Shown: positions 55,671-64,000 of the stretch, one piece after another
How the letters are laid out: each line of letters opens with the position of its first letter
How positions within the stretch are numbered: position 1 is the stretch's first letter
DNA from: Solibacillus sp. FSL R5-0449
GTDB lineage: Bacteria; Bacillota; Bacilli; Bacillales_A; Planococcaceae
Reading direction: 5' to 3'
Assembly: GCF_037975215.1 (NCBI RefSeq)
Contig: NZ_CP150239.1
Coordinates: 3,518,824 to 3,582,823, forward strand
DNA length: 64,000 nucleotides
Program-made: the position numbers and the translations under genes
Notes under the pieces: model-generated
Seen by the model: the letters and a program-made list of their open reading frames with translations, nothing else
Database searches by the model: none
Told to the model about the DNA's origin: nothing

Positions 55671-56555
55671 TTATTTTCTCTTCGGAATTTTTACAGTGAT
55701 TTGGTAGTAATCGTCTGTATCCTCTTCCTCCGTTTTTACATTTATTCCACTTTTCGTCACCATAGACAACGACTGCTTGATCGTATTAAGGGCAATACGC
55801 ACATCTTTGCTAATCGCTTTTCTGCTTGGTTTACGTTTTTTTATCTCTGGCTCATCGGGATTTAGAATTTTTTGAATTTGCTCTTCAAGCTGTCTAACAT
55901 TCCAATCAAACTCTTTCGTCGCTGCAATGAGTTGCATTTGCAATTGCTCATCCTTGACTACAATTAAAGCCCGGGCATGACGTTCCGAAATTTCACGATT
56001 TAAAATAGCATCCTGAACAAATTGAGGCAACTTTAATAAACGCAATTTATTAGCAACTGTTGATTGTCCCTTACCAAGACGTTGTGCAAGCGCTTCTTGT
56101 GTAAGCTGATGCAACCCTAATAACTGTTGATAAGCAAGCGCTTCTTCAATTGCTGTTAATTCCTCACGTTGAAGGTTTTCAATCAGGGCAATAGACGCCG
56201 TTTCTCGATCATTTAAATTGCGTACAATGGCAGGCACTTCTGTCCATTGCAAAGATTTCATCGCTCGATAACGTCGCTCACCGGCAATTATTTCATATTT
56301 ATCTGGGTCATTATCTATTGGACGAATCACAATCGGTTGAATGACGCCATGTGTATGAATCGTTCTTGCTAATTCTTCAATCTTCTCATCATCAAAAACT
56401 GTACGTGGCTGATAACGGTTCGGAATGATTTTGTCTATTGGAATTTTAACTACTTCTTCTGAAGCCATCGAGATATTCTCTATTACTTCTACTTCACTTT
56501 TTACTTCAGGCTCTTTGCTCCCGCCTCCGAAAAAACGTGAAAAAGTACTTTTCAT
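55671..56555 (-). CDS. noc: Nucleoid occlusion protein Noc
   Basis: 294 residues, ParB paralog: an N-terminal membrane-targeting stretch ([12 protein letters not shown]), [17 protein letters not shown], an HTH ([20 protein letters not shown]), and a basic C-terminus. Placement between rsmG and soj separates it from Spo0J. It blocks division over the chromosome through its own binding sites, one of which is likely at 31212. Confidence 0.96.
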   Translation of the reverse strand: MKSTFSRFFGGGSKEPEVKSEVEVIENISMASEEVVKIPIDKIIPNRYQPRTVFDDEKIEELARTIHTHGVIQPIVIRPIDNDPDKYEIIAGERRYRAMKSLQWTEVPAIVRNLNDRETASIALIENLQREELTAIEEALAYQQLLGLHQLTQEALAQRLGKGQSTVANKLRLLKLPQFVQDAILNREISERHARALIVVKDEQLQMQLIAATKEFDWNVRQLEEQIQKILNPDEPEIKKRKPSRKAISKDVRIALNTIKQSLSMVTKSGINVKTEEEDTDDYYQITVKIPKRK

Positions 56556-56804
56556 CCGTGTGGCACCACCTTTAGGAAACTGTCTACCTCATATACAATA
56601 TTATTTCTGATTCATTCAAAAATGTACAGTGTTCAATGAATAGTAATTTACGAGAAAGACCGATTTCGTCTTAAAAAGGACAAAATAATGTCTTTACCCA
56701 TTTCTATTTCAAAATAAACTTATATTTTTCTATCCACTAAAAAAACATAAATATAAATATATATGCAGCAAAAGACGGATATATTTCAAATTTCGTTAAT
56801 TTTT

Positions 56805-57521
56805 TTATTTAATTGGTGTTTTATTAGGAACACCTGGTTTACGTGGGTATTTTTTCGGTGTTGATTTCACTTTATCAAATACATAAAGGGAACGTTCGCT
56901 TTCCTCTACAGGTAAATGGAATGCAAACTCCTCTATTAATTTACCGCCTAATGTAGAGATGGCTTTTGCCGCATCTTTTAATTCTTCAGCACCTGCTGCT
57001 GCTTTTAACGCAACAAAATAACCGCCTTCTTTAGCTAATGGAATACATAGCTCTGACAATACAGAAAGACGTGCAACCGCGCGGGCTGTGACAACATCGA
57101 ACTTTTCACGGTATGCTGCATTTTGACCAAACTCTTCAGCACGTGCGTGAACAAATGTCATATGATCCAAGTTTAACTCATTTGTTAAATGATTTAAAAA
57201 TGTAATTCGTTTATTAAGCGAGTCGACAATCGTAATTTGTAAATGCGGGAAACAAATTTTAATCGGGATACTTGGGAAGCCCGCACCTGCACCAACATCA
57301 CATACTGTTGTCACTTTTGTAAATTCAAAATAAAATGATGCACTGATTGAATCATAGAAGTGTTTTAAATATACGCCTTCCAAATCTGTAATCGCCGTTA
57401 AGTTCATCTTTTCATTCCACTCAACCAAAAGCTCAAAATATTTTCTAAACTGCGCAATCTGGTGTTCGGAAAGCTCAATACCCTTTTCCTTCAATGCCTC
57501 GATAAACTGCTTTTCGTTCAT
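56805..57521 (-). CDS. rsmG: 16S rRNA (guanine-527 N7)-methyltransferase RsmG
   Basis: 238 residues from an ATG at 57521 behind GGAGGTG (the ORF opens earlier at 57575 without a ribosome site). SAM motif [17 protein letters not shown]. Loss of the enzyme gives low-level streptomycin resistance. Follows mnmG. The 249-bp gap 56556-56804 below it shows no gene. Confidence 0.96.
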   Translation of the reverse strand: MNEKQFIEALKEKGIELSEHQIAQFRKYFELLVEWNEKMNLTAITDLEGVYLKHFYDSISASFYFEFTKVTTVCDVGAGAGFPSIPIKICFPHLQITIVDSLNKRITFLNHLTNELNLDHMTFVHARAEEFGQNAAYREKFDVVTARAVARLSVLSELCIPLAKEGGYFVALKAAAGAEELKDAAKAISTLGGKLIEEFAFHLPVEESERSLYVFDKVKSTPKKYPRKPGVPNKTPIK

Positions 57522-57580
57522 AAAATGACACCTCCATATTAAAGAATGAGCGCCTTTTTGGATAAAGACGCTCACATCAT

Positions 57581-59476
57581 TCAGTTCGTAGTTACTTTTG
57601 CAATTTTACCTTGCTCAATATAGACAAGTAAAATTGAAACATCTGCAGGGTTTACACCTGAAATACGCGATGCTTGAGCAATTGATAGCGGCTGAACACT
57701 TTTCAGCTTCATACGCGCTTCTGTCGCCAAGCTAGGAATAGCATCATAATCGATATTTTCAGGGATTTTCTTATCCTCAAGCTTCTTCATTTTTTCTACT
57801 TGCTGAAGTGCTTTTTGAATATACCCTTCATATTTTAATTGAATTTCAATCTGCTCTTTTACATCATCCGTAAGTTCCACTTCTGATGGAGTTAGGGAAG
57901 CAACTAAATCATACGTCATTTCTGTACGTTTTAAAAGGTCTGCTCCGCGGATACCATCTTTTAGCTCCGCGCCGCCAGCATTTCGGATTACTTCTTGTGT
58001 CGTCGCGTTTGGCTTAATGATGATTTCACGCAGACGGGCGATCTCCTGTTCAATCATTGCTCTTTTCGCTTGGAACTTCGCGTAACGATCTTCCGTAATC
58101 ATTCCTGCTTTATAACCGATTTCCGTTAAACGTAAATCTGCATTGTCATGACGTAATAGAAGACGGTACTCTGCACGAGAAGTTAATAAACGGTAAGGTT
58201 CATTCGTACCTTTTGTAACAAGGTCATCGATTAACACACCAATATAGGCATCTGAACGGTCTAAAATAATTTCTTCACGGCCTAAAACTTTCGCAGCGGC
58301 ATTCATTCCGGCCATTAAGCCTTGTCCTGCTGCTTCTTCATAGCCTGAAGTACCGTTAATTTGACCTGCTGTATAAAGACCTTGGATTTTTTTCGTTTCT
58401 AATGTTGGCCATAATTGTGTAGGAATCACTGAATCGTACTCAATCGCATAGCCTGCACGCATCATTTCAGCATTTTCCAAACCAGGAATCGATGCAATTA
58501 ATTTTTTCTGAACATGCTCAGGTAAGCTTGTCGATAAGCCTTGAACATATACTTCACGTGTATTGCGTCCTTCAGGCTCCAGGAAAATCTGGTGACGCGG
58601 TTTGTCGTTAAAGCGTGTTACTTTATCTTCAATTGATGGGCAATAACGAGGACCTGTCCCTTTAATCATCCCTGAAAACATTGGAGAAAGATGCAGGTTT
58701 TCCTCAATTGTACGATGTGTTTCTTCTGTTGTATAAGTTAACCAGCAAGGAAGCTGATCCATAATATATTCAGTTGTTTCAAAACTGAACGCACGGGGTA
58801 CATCATCACCAGGCTGTATTTCCGTTTTTGAATAATCAATTGTACGGTTGTTTACACGTGGTGGTGTCCCTGTTTTAAATCGGATTAAGTCAAATCCTAA
58901 TTCTTTTAAGTTATCCGCTAATTTGATTGATGGCTGCTGGTTGTTTGGACCTGAAGAATATTTCAGATTTCCTAAAATAATTTCCCCGCGTAAAAATGTA
59001 CCTGTTGTAATGATTACAGCCGGTGCACGGTAAATTGCTCCAACTTGAGTAATAACACCTTTTACTGCGCCATCCTCTACAATTAGTTCATCGACCATTG
59101 CCTGATGAATTTGAAGGTTTTCTTCTTCTTCCAAAACCCGTTTCATCTCATGCTGGTACTGGAATTTATCCGCCTGTGCACGTAATGCGCGTACTGCAGG
59201 ACCTTTTCCGGTATTTAACATACGCATTTGAATATGTGTTTTATCGATAATGCGTCCCATTAAACCGCCAAGTGCATCAATTTCACGAACAACGATTCCT
59301 TTTGCAGGTCCGCCGACTGATGGATTACATGGCATAAACGCAATCATATCTAAGTTAATTGTAAGCATGAGTGTTTTTGCACCCATTTTTGCAGCTGCAT
59401 ATGCAGATTCCACACCTGCATGTCCTGCACCAACAACGATTACGTCAAAATTACCTGCTTCGTATTGTATTGACAT
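57581..59476 (-). CDS. mnmG: tRNA uridine-5-carboxymethylaminomethyl enzyme MnmG (GidA)
   Basis: 631 residues: FAD-binding [40 protein letters not shown], and the C-terminal GidA-associated domain ([20 protein letters not shown]). Works with MnmE on U34 of tRNAs. Operon mnmE-mnmG-rsmG. Confidence 0.98.
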   Translation of the reverse strand: MSIQYEAGNFDVIVVGAGHAGVESAYAAAKMGAKTLMLTINLDMIAFMPCNPSVGGPAKGIVVREIDALGGLMGRIIDKTHIQMRMLNTGKGPAVRALRAQADKFQYQHEMKRVLEEEENLQIHQAMVDELIVEDGAVKGVITQVGAIYRAPAVIITTGTFLRGEIILGNLKYSSGPNNQQPSIKLADNLKELGFDLIRFKTGTPPRVNNRTIDYSKTEIQPGDDVPRAFSFETTEYIMDQLPCWLTYTTEETHRTIEENLHLSPMFSGMIKGTGPRYCPSIEDKVTRFNDKPRHQIFLEPEGRNTREVYVQGLSTSLPEHVQKKLIASIPGLENAEMMRAGYAIEYDSVIPTQLWPTLETKKIQGLYTAGQINGTSGYEEAAGQGLMAGMNAAAKVLGREEIILDRSDAYIGVLIDDLVTKGTNEPYRLLTSRAEYRLLLRHDNADLRLTEIGYKAGMITEDRYAKFQAKRAMIEQEIARLREIIIKPNATTQEVIRNAGGAELKDGIRGADLLKRTEMTYDLVASLTPSEVELTDDVKEQIEIQLKYEGYIQKALQQVEKMKKLEDKKIPENIDYDAIPSLATEARMKLKSVQPLSIAQASRISGVNPADVSILLVYIEQGKIAKVTTN

Positions 59477-59503
59477 GTTGTTCTTCCTCTCTTTTATTCC
59501 AAT

Positions 59504-60889
59504 TTATTTCCCTAAACAGAACTGCGAGAATAGCTGATTAATTAAGCTTTCCTGTACAGTATCTCCAATAATTTCACCAAGAATCTCCCATGTACGTGTC
59601 ACATCGATTTGAATCATATCGACAGGTACACCTGATTCGGCTGCAGCAAGCGCATCTTCAATTACCTGTTGAGCTTGATGCAATAGCGCAATATGTCGCG
59701 CATTTGATACATATGTTAAATCATTCGCTTCCACTTGCCCTTCAAAGAACAATGCTGCAATCGCTTCTTCCAGCTCAATTACACCTTCTTCTTTCAATAA
59801 CGAAGTCGTTACGACACGATGTTTTCCAGCCAATTCATGAACACGGTTTAAATCGATTTTACGTTCGATATCTGTCTTGTTGACAACGACAATATAATCC
59901 ATCGCCTGAATCGTTTCAAAAAGGCGTTCATCTTCTTCAGTAAGCTCTTCTCCGTAATTTAATACAAGCAATATTAAATCAGCATCTTTTAATGCCTCTC
60001 TCGAACGCTCAACACCAATTCGTTCAACGATATCTTCTGTTTCCCGAATACCTGCTGTATCAACTAAACGTAAAGGAACTCCACGTACGTTTACGTATTC
60101 TTCAATAATATCACGAGTTGTGCCTGCAATGTCGGTTACAATCGCTTTATTTTCTTGAACTAAACTATTTAAAAGAGATGATTTACCTACGTTCGGACGT
60201 CCTAAAATAACGGTAGATAAACCTTCACGTAAAATTTTGCCTTGAGATGATGTTTGAAGTAATTTAATTATTTCCTCTCGTACCCAACCGCATTTTTCAA
60301 GAAGTACAGGAATCGTCATTTCTTCTACATCGTCATATTCCGGATAATCAATGTTTACTTCCACTTGTGCCAATGTCTCTAATAATGCCTGGCGCAAAGA
60401 TGTAATAAGACGAGAAAGCTTTCCATCCATCTGTCCGAGTGCAACATTCATTGCACGATCGGTTTTTGCACGAATTAAATCCATTACCGCTTCTGCCTGT
60501 GACAAGTCGATACGGCCATTTAAAAATGCACGCTTCGTAAATTCCCCAGGCTCTGCTAAACGTGCACCGTAGCGTAATACAAGCTGAAGTACTCGGTTAA
60601 CAGATACAATACCGCCATGACAATTGATTTCGACAACATCTTCACGCGTAAATGTTTTAGGTCCGCGCATTAAGCTCAACATAACTTCCTCTACCACTTC
60701 ATCGGTTTTCGGGTCGATCAAATGTCCGTAATGGATCGTATGTGTCGCAACTTCCGATAACCGCTTATGATTTGGTGATTTAAATATTTTATCTGCAATT
60801 GCTACCGCCTCATCGCCGCTCAGACGAACAATCGCAATAGCTCCTTCTCCCATCGGAGTGGAAATCGCAGCAATCGTATCGAATTCCAT
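59504..60889 (-). CDS. mnmE: tRNA modification GTPase MnmE (TrmE)
   Basis: 461 residues: an N-terminal folate-binding domain ([20 protein letters not shown]), a G domain ([24 protein letters not shown]), and the conserved C-terminal CLGK. Partner of MnmG. ATG behind AGGAGG. A double DnaA box lies 22 bp upstream. Confidence 0.98.
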   Translation of the reverse strand: MEFDTIAAISTPMGEGAIAIVRLSGDEAVAIADKIFKSPNHKRLSEVATHTIHYGHLIDPKTDEVVEEVMLSLMRGPKTFTREDVVEINCHGGIVSVNRVLQLVLRYGARLAEPGEFTKRAFLNGRIDLSQAEAVMDLIRAKTDRAMNVALGQMDGKLSRLITSLRQALLETLAQVEVNIDYPEYDDVEEMTIPVLLEKCGWVREEIIKLLQTSSQGKILREGLSTVILGRPNVGKSSLLNSLVQENKAIVTDIAGTTRDIIEEYVNVRGVPLRLVDTAGIRETEDIVERIGVERSREALKDADLILLVLNYGEELTEEDERLFETIQAMDYIVVVNKTDIERKIDLNRVHELAGKHRVVTTSLLKEEGVIELEEAIAALFFEGQVEANDLTYVSNARHIALLHQAQQVIEDALAAAESGVPVDMIQIDVTRTWEILGEIIGDTVQESLINQLFSQFCLGK

Positions 60890-60910
60890 TTATATCCTCC
60901 TATTTCAGTG

Positions 60911-60928
60911 TTATCCACATGTGGATAA
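60911..60928. promoter_or_regulatory. Head-to-head pair of perfect DnaA boxes
   Basis: TTATCCACATGTGGATAA is an 18-bp perfect palindrome formed by two consensus boxes with no spacer, located between jag and mnmE and next to the mnmE promoter. Confidence 0.85.
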
Positions 60929-61021
60929 ATCACATCCGTGCTATACTAACTAACAATTTAGACTAACATATTTTTATTAAAATCTAAAGTAATGTAGATT
61001 TTCCATTCTTCATTAAAAAAA

Positions 61022-61045
61022 CGACCTATCCAAAAGAATAGGTCG
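61022..61045 (-). terminator. Terminator of the rnpA-yidC-jag operon
   Basis: CGACCTAT and ATAGGTCG form an 8-bp stem; the minus strand continues with GTTTTTTT. Confidence 0.85.
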
Positions 61046-61060
61046 AAATATGTCTGTATA

Positions 61061-61825
61061 TTATTTTACTGGCTCAATCACTAAATATCGATTTGGTTCG
61101 ACACCTTCTGAGTGTGTTTCGATATCTATGCGATTTGCCAAAGCATTATGAATAATTTTTCGTTCATAAGATGCCATTGGTTCAAATGATACGGGTTTTC
61201 GTGTTCGAATAGCCTTGTCCGCCATGCGTAATGCAAGCTGTTCAAGTGCTGCTTGACGTCGCTCACGATAATCTTCCACATCCATTTGTAAAATCATAAA
61301 CGATTTGGCCGTTTTATTAAGAATGAGCTGAGTTAAATGTTGAAGCGCATTTAATGTAAGGCCACGCTTTCCAATTAATAACGCTGCTTTCTCGCTCGAT
61401 AACTTAAATGAAACATGTTTGCCATCTGTTTCATGGTCAATTGTTAAATCTGTAATTCCCATTCCTAAAGCAATATTCGTTAAATACTGTTTTGCCTCTT
61501 CAATAGGATCCACTTGTTGTTGTTCATGGTGAATTGGTTGATCTTCATTAGCTAAAACCGGCTCATTCTCGATTGTTTCCTCGACAATTGTCAGTTCTTC
61601 CACATCTGATCCAGAACCTGAAGTCGTCTCTTGATCCACTTGCTGCTGAACAATTTCCTTTACAGTGACACGAACTTCAGCATTTCGTGCCCCAAAACCT
61701 AAAAATCCTTTTTTGCCCTCTTGTAAAACTTCCACATCAACTTGTTCACGAGTATGGCCAAGCTTTTGTAACGCTAATGAGATCGCTTCTTCTACTGTTG
61801 CGCCTATTTGCGTAGTTTGTTTCAC
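61061..61825 (-). CDS. jag: RNA-binding protein Jag/KhpB
   Basis: 254 residues: a Jag_N domain (KKGFLGFGARNAEVRVTVKE), an acidic linker, a KH domain (LLIGKRGLTLNALQHLTQLI) and R3H (ERKIIHNALANRIDIETHSE). Cytoplasmic RNA-binding partner of KhpA; begins where yidC ends. Confidence 0.95.
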   Translation of the reverse strand: MKQTTQIGATVEEAISLALQKLGHTREQVDVEVLQEGKKGFLGFGARNAEVRVTVKEIVQQQVDQETTSGSGSDVEELTIVEETIENEPVLANEDQPIHHEQQQVDPIEEAKQYLTNIALGMGITDLTIDHETDGKHVSFKLSSEKAALLIGKRGLTLNALQHLTQLILNKTAKSFMILQMDVEDYRERRQAALEQLALRMADKAIRTRKPVSFEPMASYERKIIHNALANRIDIETHSEGVEPNRYLVIEPVK

Positions 61826-62608
61826 TTATTTCGCTCCTTTGGCATCGGTAGCATCCGGTTTATTTTTATTCCAAGGTTTGTAAATAACAAGGTTTTGTAA
61901 TACAGATACAAAGTTTCCGACTACCCAATACAATGATAACGCGGCAGGTAAAATAATACCGAAACCAACGATCATTAATGGCATGATGTACATCATAATT
62001 TTCATTTGCGGGTTATCTACTGCTGGTCCAGTCATTAATACAACGTACTGGATAAGACCTGCGATAACAGCAAATATAATACTAGGCTCAGCTAATGGAA
62101 CCGCTAAAAATGTCCCTAATTCAAAGGCATCCGGTGTTGCATTCATACGGCTGATCGCATGATAGAAACCGATTAAGATCGGCATCTGGATAAGAATCGG
62201 TAAACATCCAGCTAACGGGTTAACACCTGAAGTCTGCATTAACTGCATCATTTCCTGCTGGTATTTTTGCTGAGTTGCCGCGTCTTTTGAGCTGTATTTT
62301 GCTTGCAGCTCTTTTAACTTCGGTTGCATTTCCTGCATTTTCTTAGAACTTTTTACTTGTTTGATAGTTAAAGGTAGAATGATTAGACGAATAATAACAG
62401 TTACGATAATAATTGCAAATGCATAATTCGCAGCATTACCTTCAAACATATCAGCAAAAAGCTTGATAAATGATACTAATGGCCAAACAATATATTCATT
62501 CCAAAAGCCATCACTTTCAGATGAAATTGGTTGGTCAAATTCTGTACAGCCTGATAGCAGTAATACTACTGAAACAAGTGACAGCATTATCCATAGATTT
62601 TTCTTCAA
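61826..62608 (-). CDS. yidC: Membrane protein insertase YidC/OxaA (SpoIIIJ type)
   Basis: 260 residues from a TTG at 62608, four bases after AGGAGG; it gives a lipoprotein signal MKKNLWIMLSLVSVVLLLSGC. Five hydrophobic segments and the region PILIQMPILIGFYHAISRMN are typical. Inserts membrane proteins; the SpoIIIJ paralog is also needed for forespore gene activation. Confidence 0.95.
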   Translation of the reverse strand: MKKNLWIMLSLVSVVLLLSGCTEFDQPISSESDGFWNEYIVWPLVSFIKLFADMFEGNAANYAFAIIIVTVIIRLIILPLTIKQVKSSKKMQEMQPKLKELQAKYSSKDAATQQKYQQEMMQLMQTSGVNPLAGCLPILIQMPILIGFYHAISRMNATPDAFELGTFLAVPLAEPSIIFAVIAGLIQYVVLMTGPAVDNPQMKIMMYIMPLMIVGFGIILPAALSLYWVVGNFVSVLQNLVIYKPWNKNKPDATDAKGAK

Positions 62609-62660
62609 CCTTCTTCCTCCTAAAGCAAACCTATTCAATTTTTATGACAATATTTTACCA

Positions 62661-62678
62661 TGTACGGACGTTCGTACA
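62661..62678. repeat. Near-perfect palindrome between rnpA and yidC
   Basis: TGTACGGACGTTCGTACA is symmetric at 16 of 18 positions and lies in the rnpA-yidC gap. No T run follows on either strand, so it is not a standard terminator; it may be a protein-binding site. Confidence 0.4.
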
Positions 62679-62740
62679 CTACTAATTGTTCCGTAAATCC
62701 AAAGTTTAGAGCAATGAATGATAAACAATTAATTGCGGAA

Positions 62741-63082
62741 CTATCCTTTATATACTCTTGCAACCTTCAAAACATGCTGCAAGCTCTTTTTGGTTTCGTG
62801 AAAATCCAGTGTGGCCGCCTGCGTTCTGGCGATAATAACATAATCCATATCTTGTTTTACTTCATCTTTTAATTCCAGAAAAGCTTGGCGAATATAGCGT
62901 TTCACTTGAACCCGAGTGACCGCATTTCCTACTTTTTTGCTCACTGATAAGCCAATACGAAACGCCTGTTGCTCTTCCTTTTTCAAGCAATATACAACAA
63001 ATTGGCGATTCGCAAACGACTTACCTTTTTTAAACACCTTTTGAAAATCTTCATTTTTCTTTATACGTTGGCGTTTATTCAT
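62741..63082 (-). CDS. rnpA: Ribonuclease P protein component
   Basis: 113 residues: [36 protein letters not shown] and [17 protein letters not shown]. It helps the RNase P RNA bind precursor tRNA. The usually invariant RNR motif (R-N-R-x-K-R) reads R57-V-Q-V-K-R62 here; both the Asn and the second Arg are replaced. Confidence 0.95.
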   Translation of the reverse strand: MNKRQRIKKNEDFQKVFKKGKSFANRQFVVYCLKKEEQQAFRIGLSVSKKVGNAVTRVQVKRYIRQAFLELKDEVKQDMDYVIIARTQAATLDFHETKKSLQHVLKVARVYKG

Positions 63083-63155
63083 GATCCATTCACCTGCTCC
63101 ATCTAATCATTGGTACTTTTTTTGCTCATTCAACAACGATAAAAGAAAAAAAAGA

Positions 63156-63175
63156 CCACTGATGTGGCTCAGTGG
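63156..63175 (-). terminator. Terminator-like hairpin between rpmH and rnpA
   Basis: CCACTGA and TCAGTGG flank a six-base loop directly after the rpmH stop; on the minus strand T-rich sequence (TCTTTTTTTT) follows. It may uncouple rpmH from rnpA. Confidence 0.75.
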
Positions 63176-63177
63176 AC

Positions 63178-63312
63178 TTATGCTGATAATACTTTTCTTC
63201 CTTTTTTACGACGGCGAGCTAATACGTTACGGCCGTTTTTAGTGCTCATACGAGCGCGGAAACCGTGAACTTTAGAGTGCTTACGTTTTTTAGGTTGGTA
63301 CGTGCGTTTCAT
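63178..63312 (-). CDS. rpmH: 50S ribosomal protein L34
   Basis: 44 residues from an ATG at 63312 behind AGGAGGTG; starts [20 protein letters not shown] and ends [12 protein letters not shown], the universal L34 sequence and length. Closest gene to oriC on this side. Confidence 0.98.
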   Translation of the reverse strand: MKRTYQPKKRKHSKVHGFRARMSTKNGRNVLARRRKKGRKVLSA

Positions 63313-63471
63313 TTATATACACCTCCTGAATTCGAGCGTTACTATATCTATCTCTACATACAGACCATGATATTATATAAAGAATAAAACCTGTTTGTCA
63401 ATGCTTCAATTTTATTTTTCTCTTTTTCCTTATAAACCTTATATAATCCCCTTGCTGATCTACCCTCCCAC

Positions 63472-63770
63472 TTATCCACAATTTATAAAATTAATTTCCG
63501 TTTATGCTGTGAATAGTATTTTTGCCTTTAAAAATTATCCACAACGTTTATCTACAGGTTTTTCACATATAAGAAACCTGTGGACAACTGTTATGTATAT
63601 AACATATGATTATGTGGATAAGATCGTTTAACTATTGAAATACCTAACTTTATTTGATACGATAATTGTGTTTTACTTTGTGGAATTCTTTTCTGGGAAA
63701 TATATTATCCACAATTGTTGATAATCTGTGGACAAAGATTTCCCCTACTCCAGAACAACCTTTATCCACA
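63472..63770. promoter_or_regulatory. oriC: oriC DnaA-box cluster upstream of dnaA
   Basis: Perfect boxes: TTATCCACA at 63472, 63535, 63705 and 63762, TGTGGATAA at 63613. One-mismatch boxes: 63548, 63579, 63716 and 63727. Position between rpmH and the expected dnaA start corresponds to the upstream incA/incB arm of the Bacillus bipartite origin. Confidence 0.93.
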
Positions 63771-63823
63771 AGTTGTGGTTATGTGTATGAACTCCTTTTT
63801 AATTATAAAATATATATTTTATA

Positions 63824-63866
63824 GCTCTGTTTCCTATTAACTATCTAACAGAGCCTTTCTTTTTTC
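63824..63866 (+). terminator. Terminator-like hairpin in the dnaA leader region
   Basis: GCTCTGTT (63824-63831) pairs with AACAGAGC (63847-63854), followed by CTTTCTTTTTTC on the plus strand, about 130 bp before the window edge. The rest of 63313-64000 has no gene; it ends with GAAAGGAAGAAAG, a likely dnaA ribosome site region. Confidence 0.6.
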
Positions 63867-64000
63867 GTAAGCAAGAAAGTTTGCATTTGTAAGGAAATTC
63901 ACATAAAAAAGAGACTCTCAACTAATCTTTGTTAGTATGAGCTTTGTCATTTAAATATACGAATCGAATGTGAAATGAATTAATGAAAGGAAGAAAGAGC

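Noticed and set aside
63692..63705. Noc-site-like sequence in oriC
   Set aside because: TTTTCTGGGAAAT-type match has three differences from the consensus.
1..64000. CRISPR arrays, tRNA and rRNA genes
   Set aside because: No regular repeat-spacer pattern, cas gene, tRNA cloverleaf or rRNA-like stretch was seen. The gap upstream of walR/purA, which can hold tRNAs in Bacillus, holds none here.

Overview
The window reads as the left flank of the replication origin of a spore-forming Bacillales bacterium. The gene order at the right end (rpmH, rnpA, yidC, jag, mnmE, mnmG, rsmG, noc, soj, spo0J, yyaC, ychF, rpsF-ssb-rpsR, gdpP-rplI-dnaC, purA, walRKHIJ, htrA, rlmH) is the Bacillus-type oriC order. 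The low GC, the many TTG/GTG starts behind strong Shine-Dalgarno sequences and the protein style suggest a Planococcaceae member (Solibacillus/Lysinibacillus-like); that placement is inference. A cluster of DnaA boxes at 63472-63770 and a Shine-Dalgarno-like end of the window imply that dnaA starts just past 64000. Nearly all core genes lie on the minus strand, co-directional with a fork moving left from oriC.

Layout. 1-4541: end of a TVP38-like gene, a TetR/ABC-2-like divergent pair, and a sodium:solute symporter with its DUF4212 subunit plus an unlisted 58-residue membrane ORF. 4542-13530: accessory zone with a sulfatase, two membrane GGDEF proteins, an esterase pseudogene, a truncated TOTE-type primase and a Fic protein behind an 11-bp-period iteron array. 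13524-23243: a 9.7 kb element integrated at the 3' end of rlmH (the SCCmec target, orfX), bounded by 24-bp direct repeats. 23223-45600: rlmH, htrA, the walRKHIJ operon, an M23 endopeptidase, purA, dnaC, rplI, gdpP, yybS, and a complete rbsRKDACB ribose operon under a near-ideal CcpA cre site. 45601-64000: ribosomal protein/ssb operon, a secreted beta-propeller protein, ychF, mscS, yyaC, parAB with parS, noc, tRNA-modification genes, jag, yidC, rnpA, rpmH and oriC.

The most interesting part is the rlmH element. Its left half holds a predicted Pycsar-type defence cassette: a class III nucleotide cyclase fused to a degenerate Nudix domain, translationally coupled to an ImmA/IrrE metallopeptidase, facing a DUF5706-like three-helix membrane effector, with a helical protein of unknown function beside it. 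Its right half holds mobility functions: an operon preceded by a 42-codon leader ORF over a terminator/antiterminator pair, a putative single-strand annealing protein, a RadC protein, a Rep-like protein, an XRE regulator, a 56-residue protein and a large serine recombinase. The recombinase gene runs through the right attachment site into rlmH antisense, so its C-terminus should differ between integrated and circular forms.
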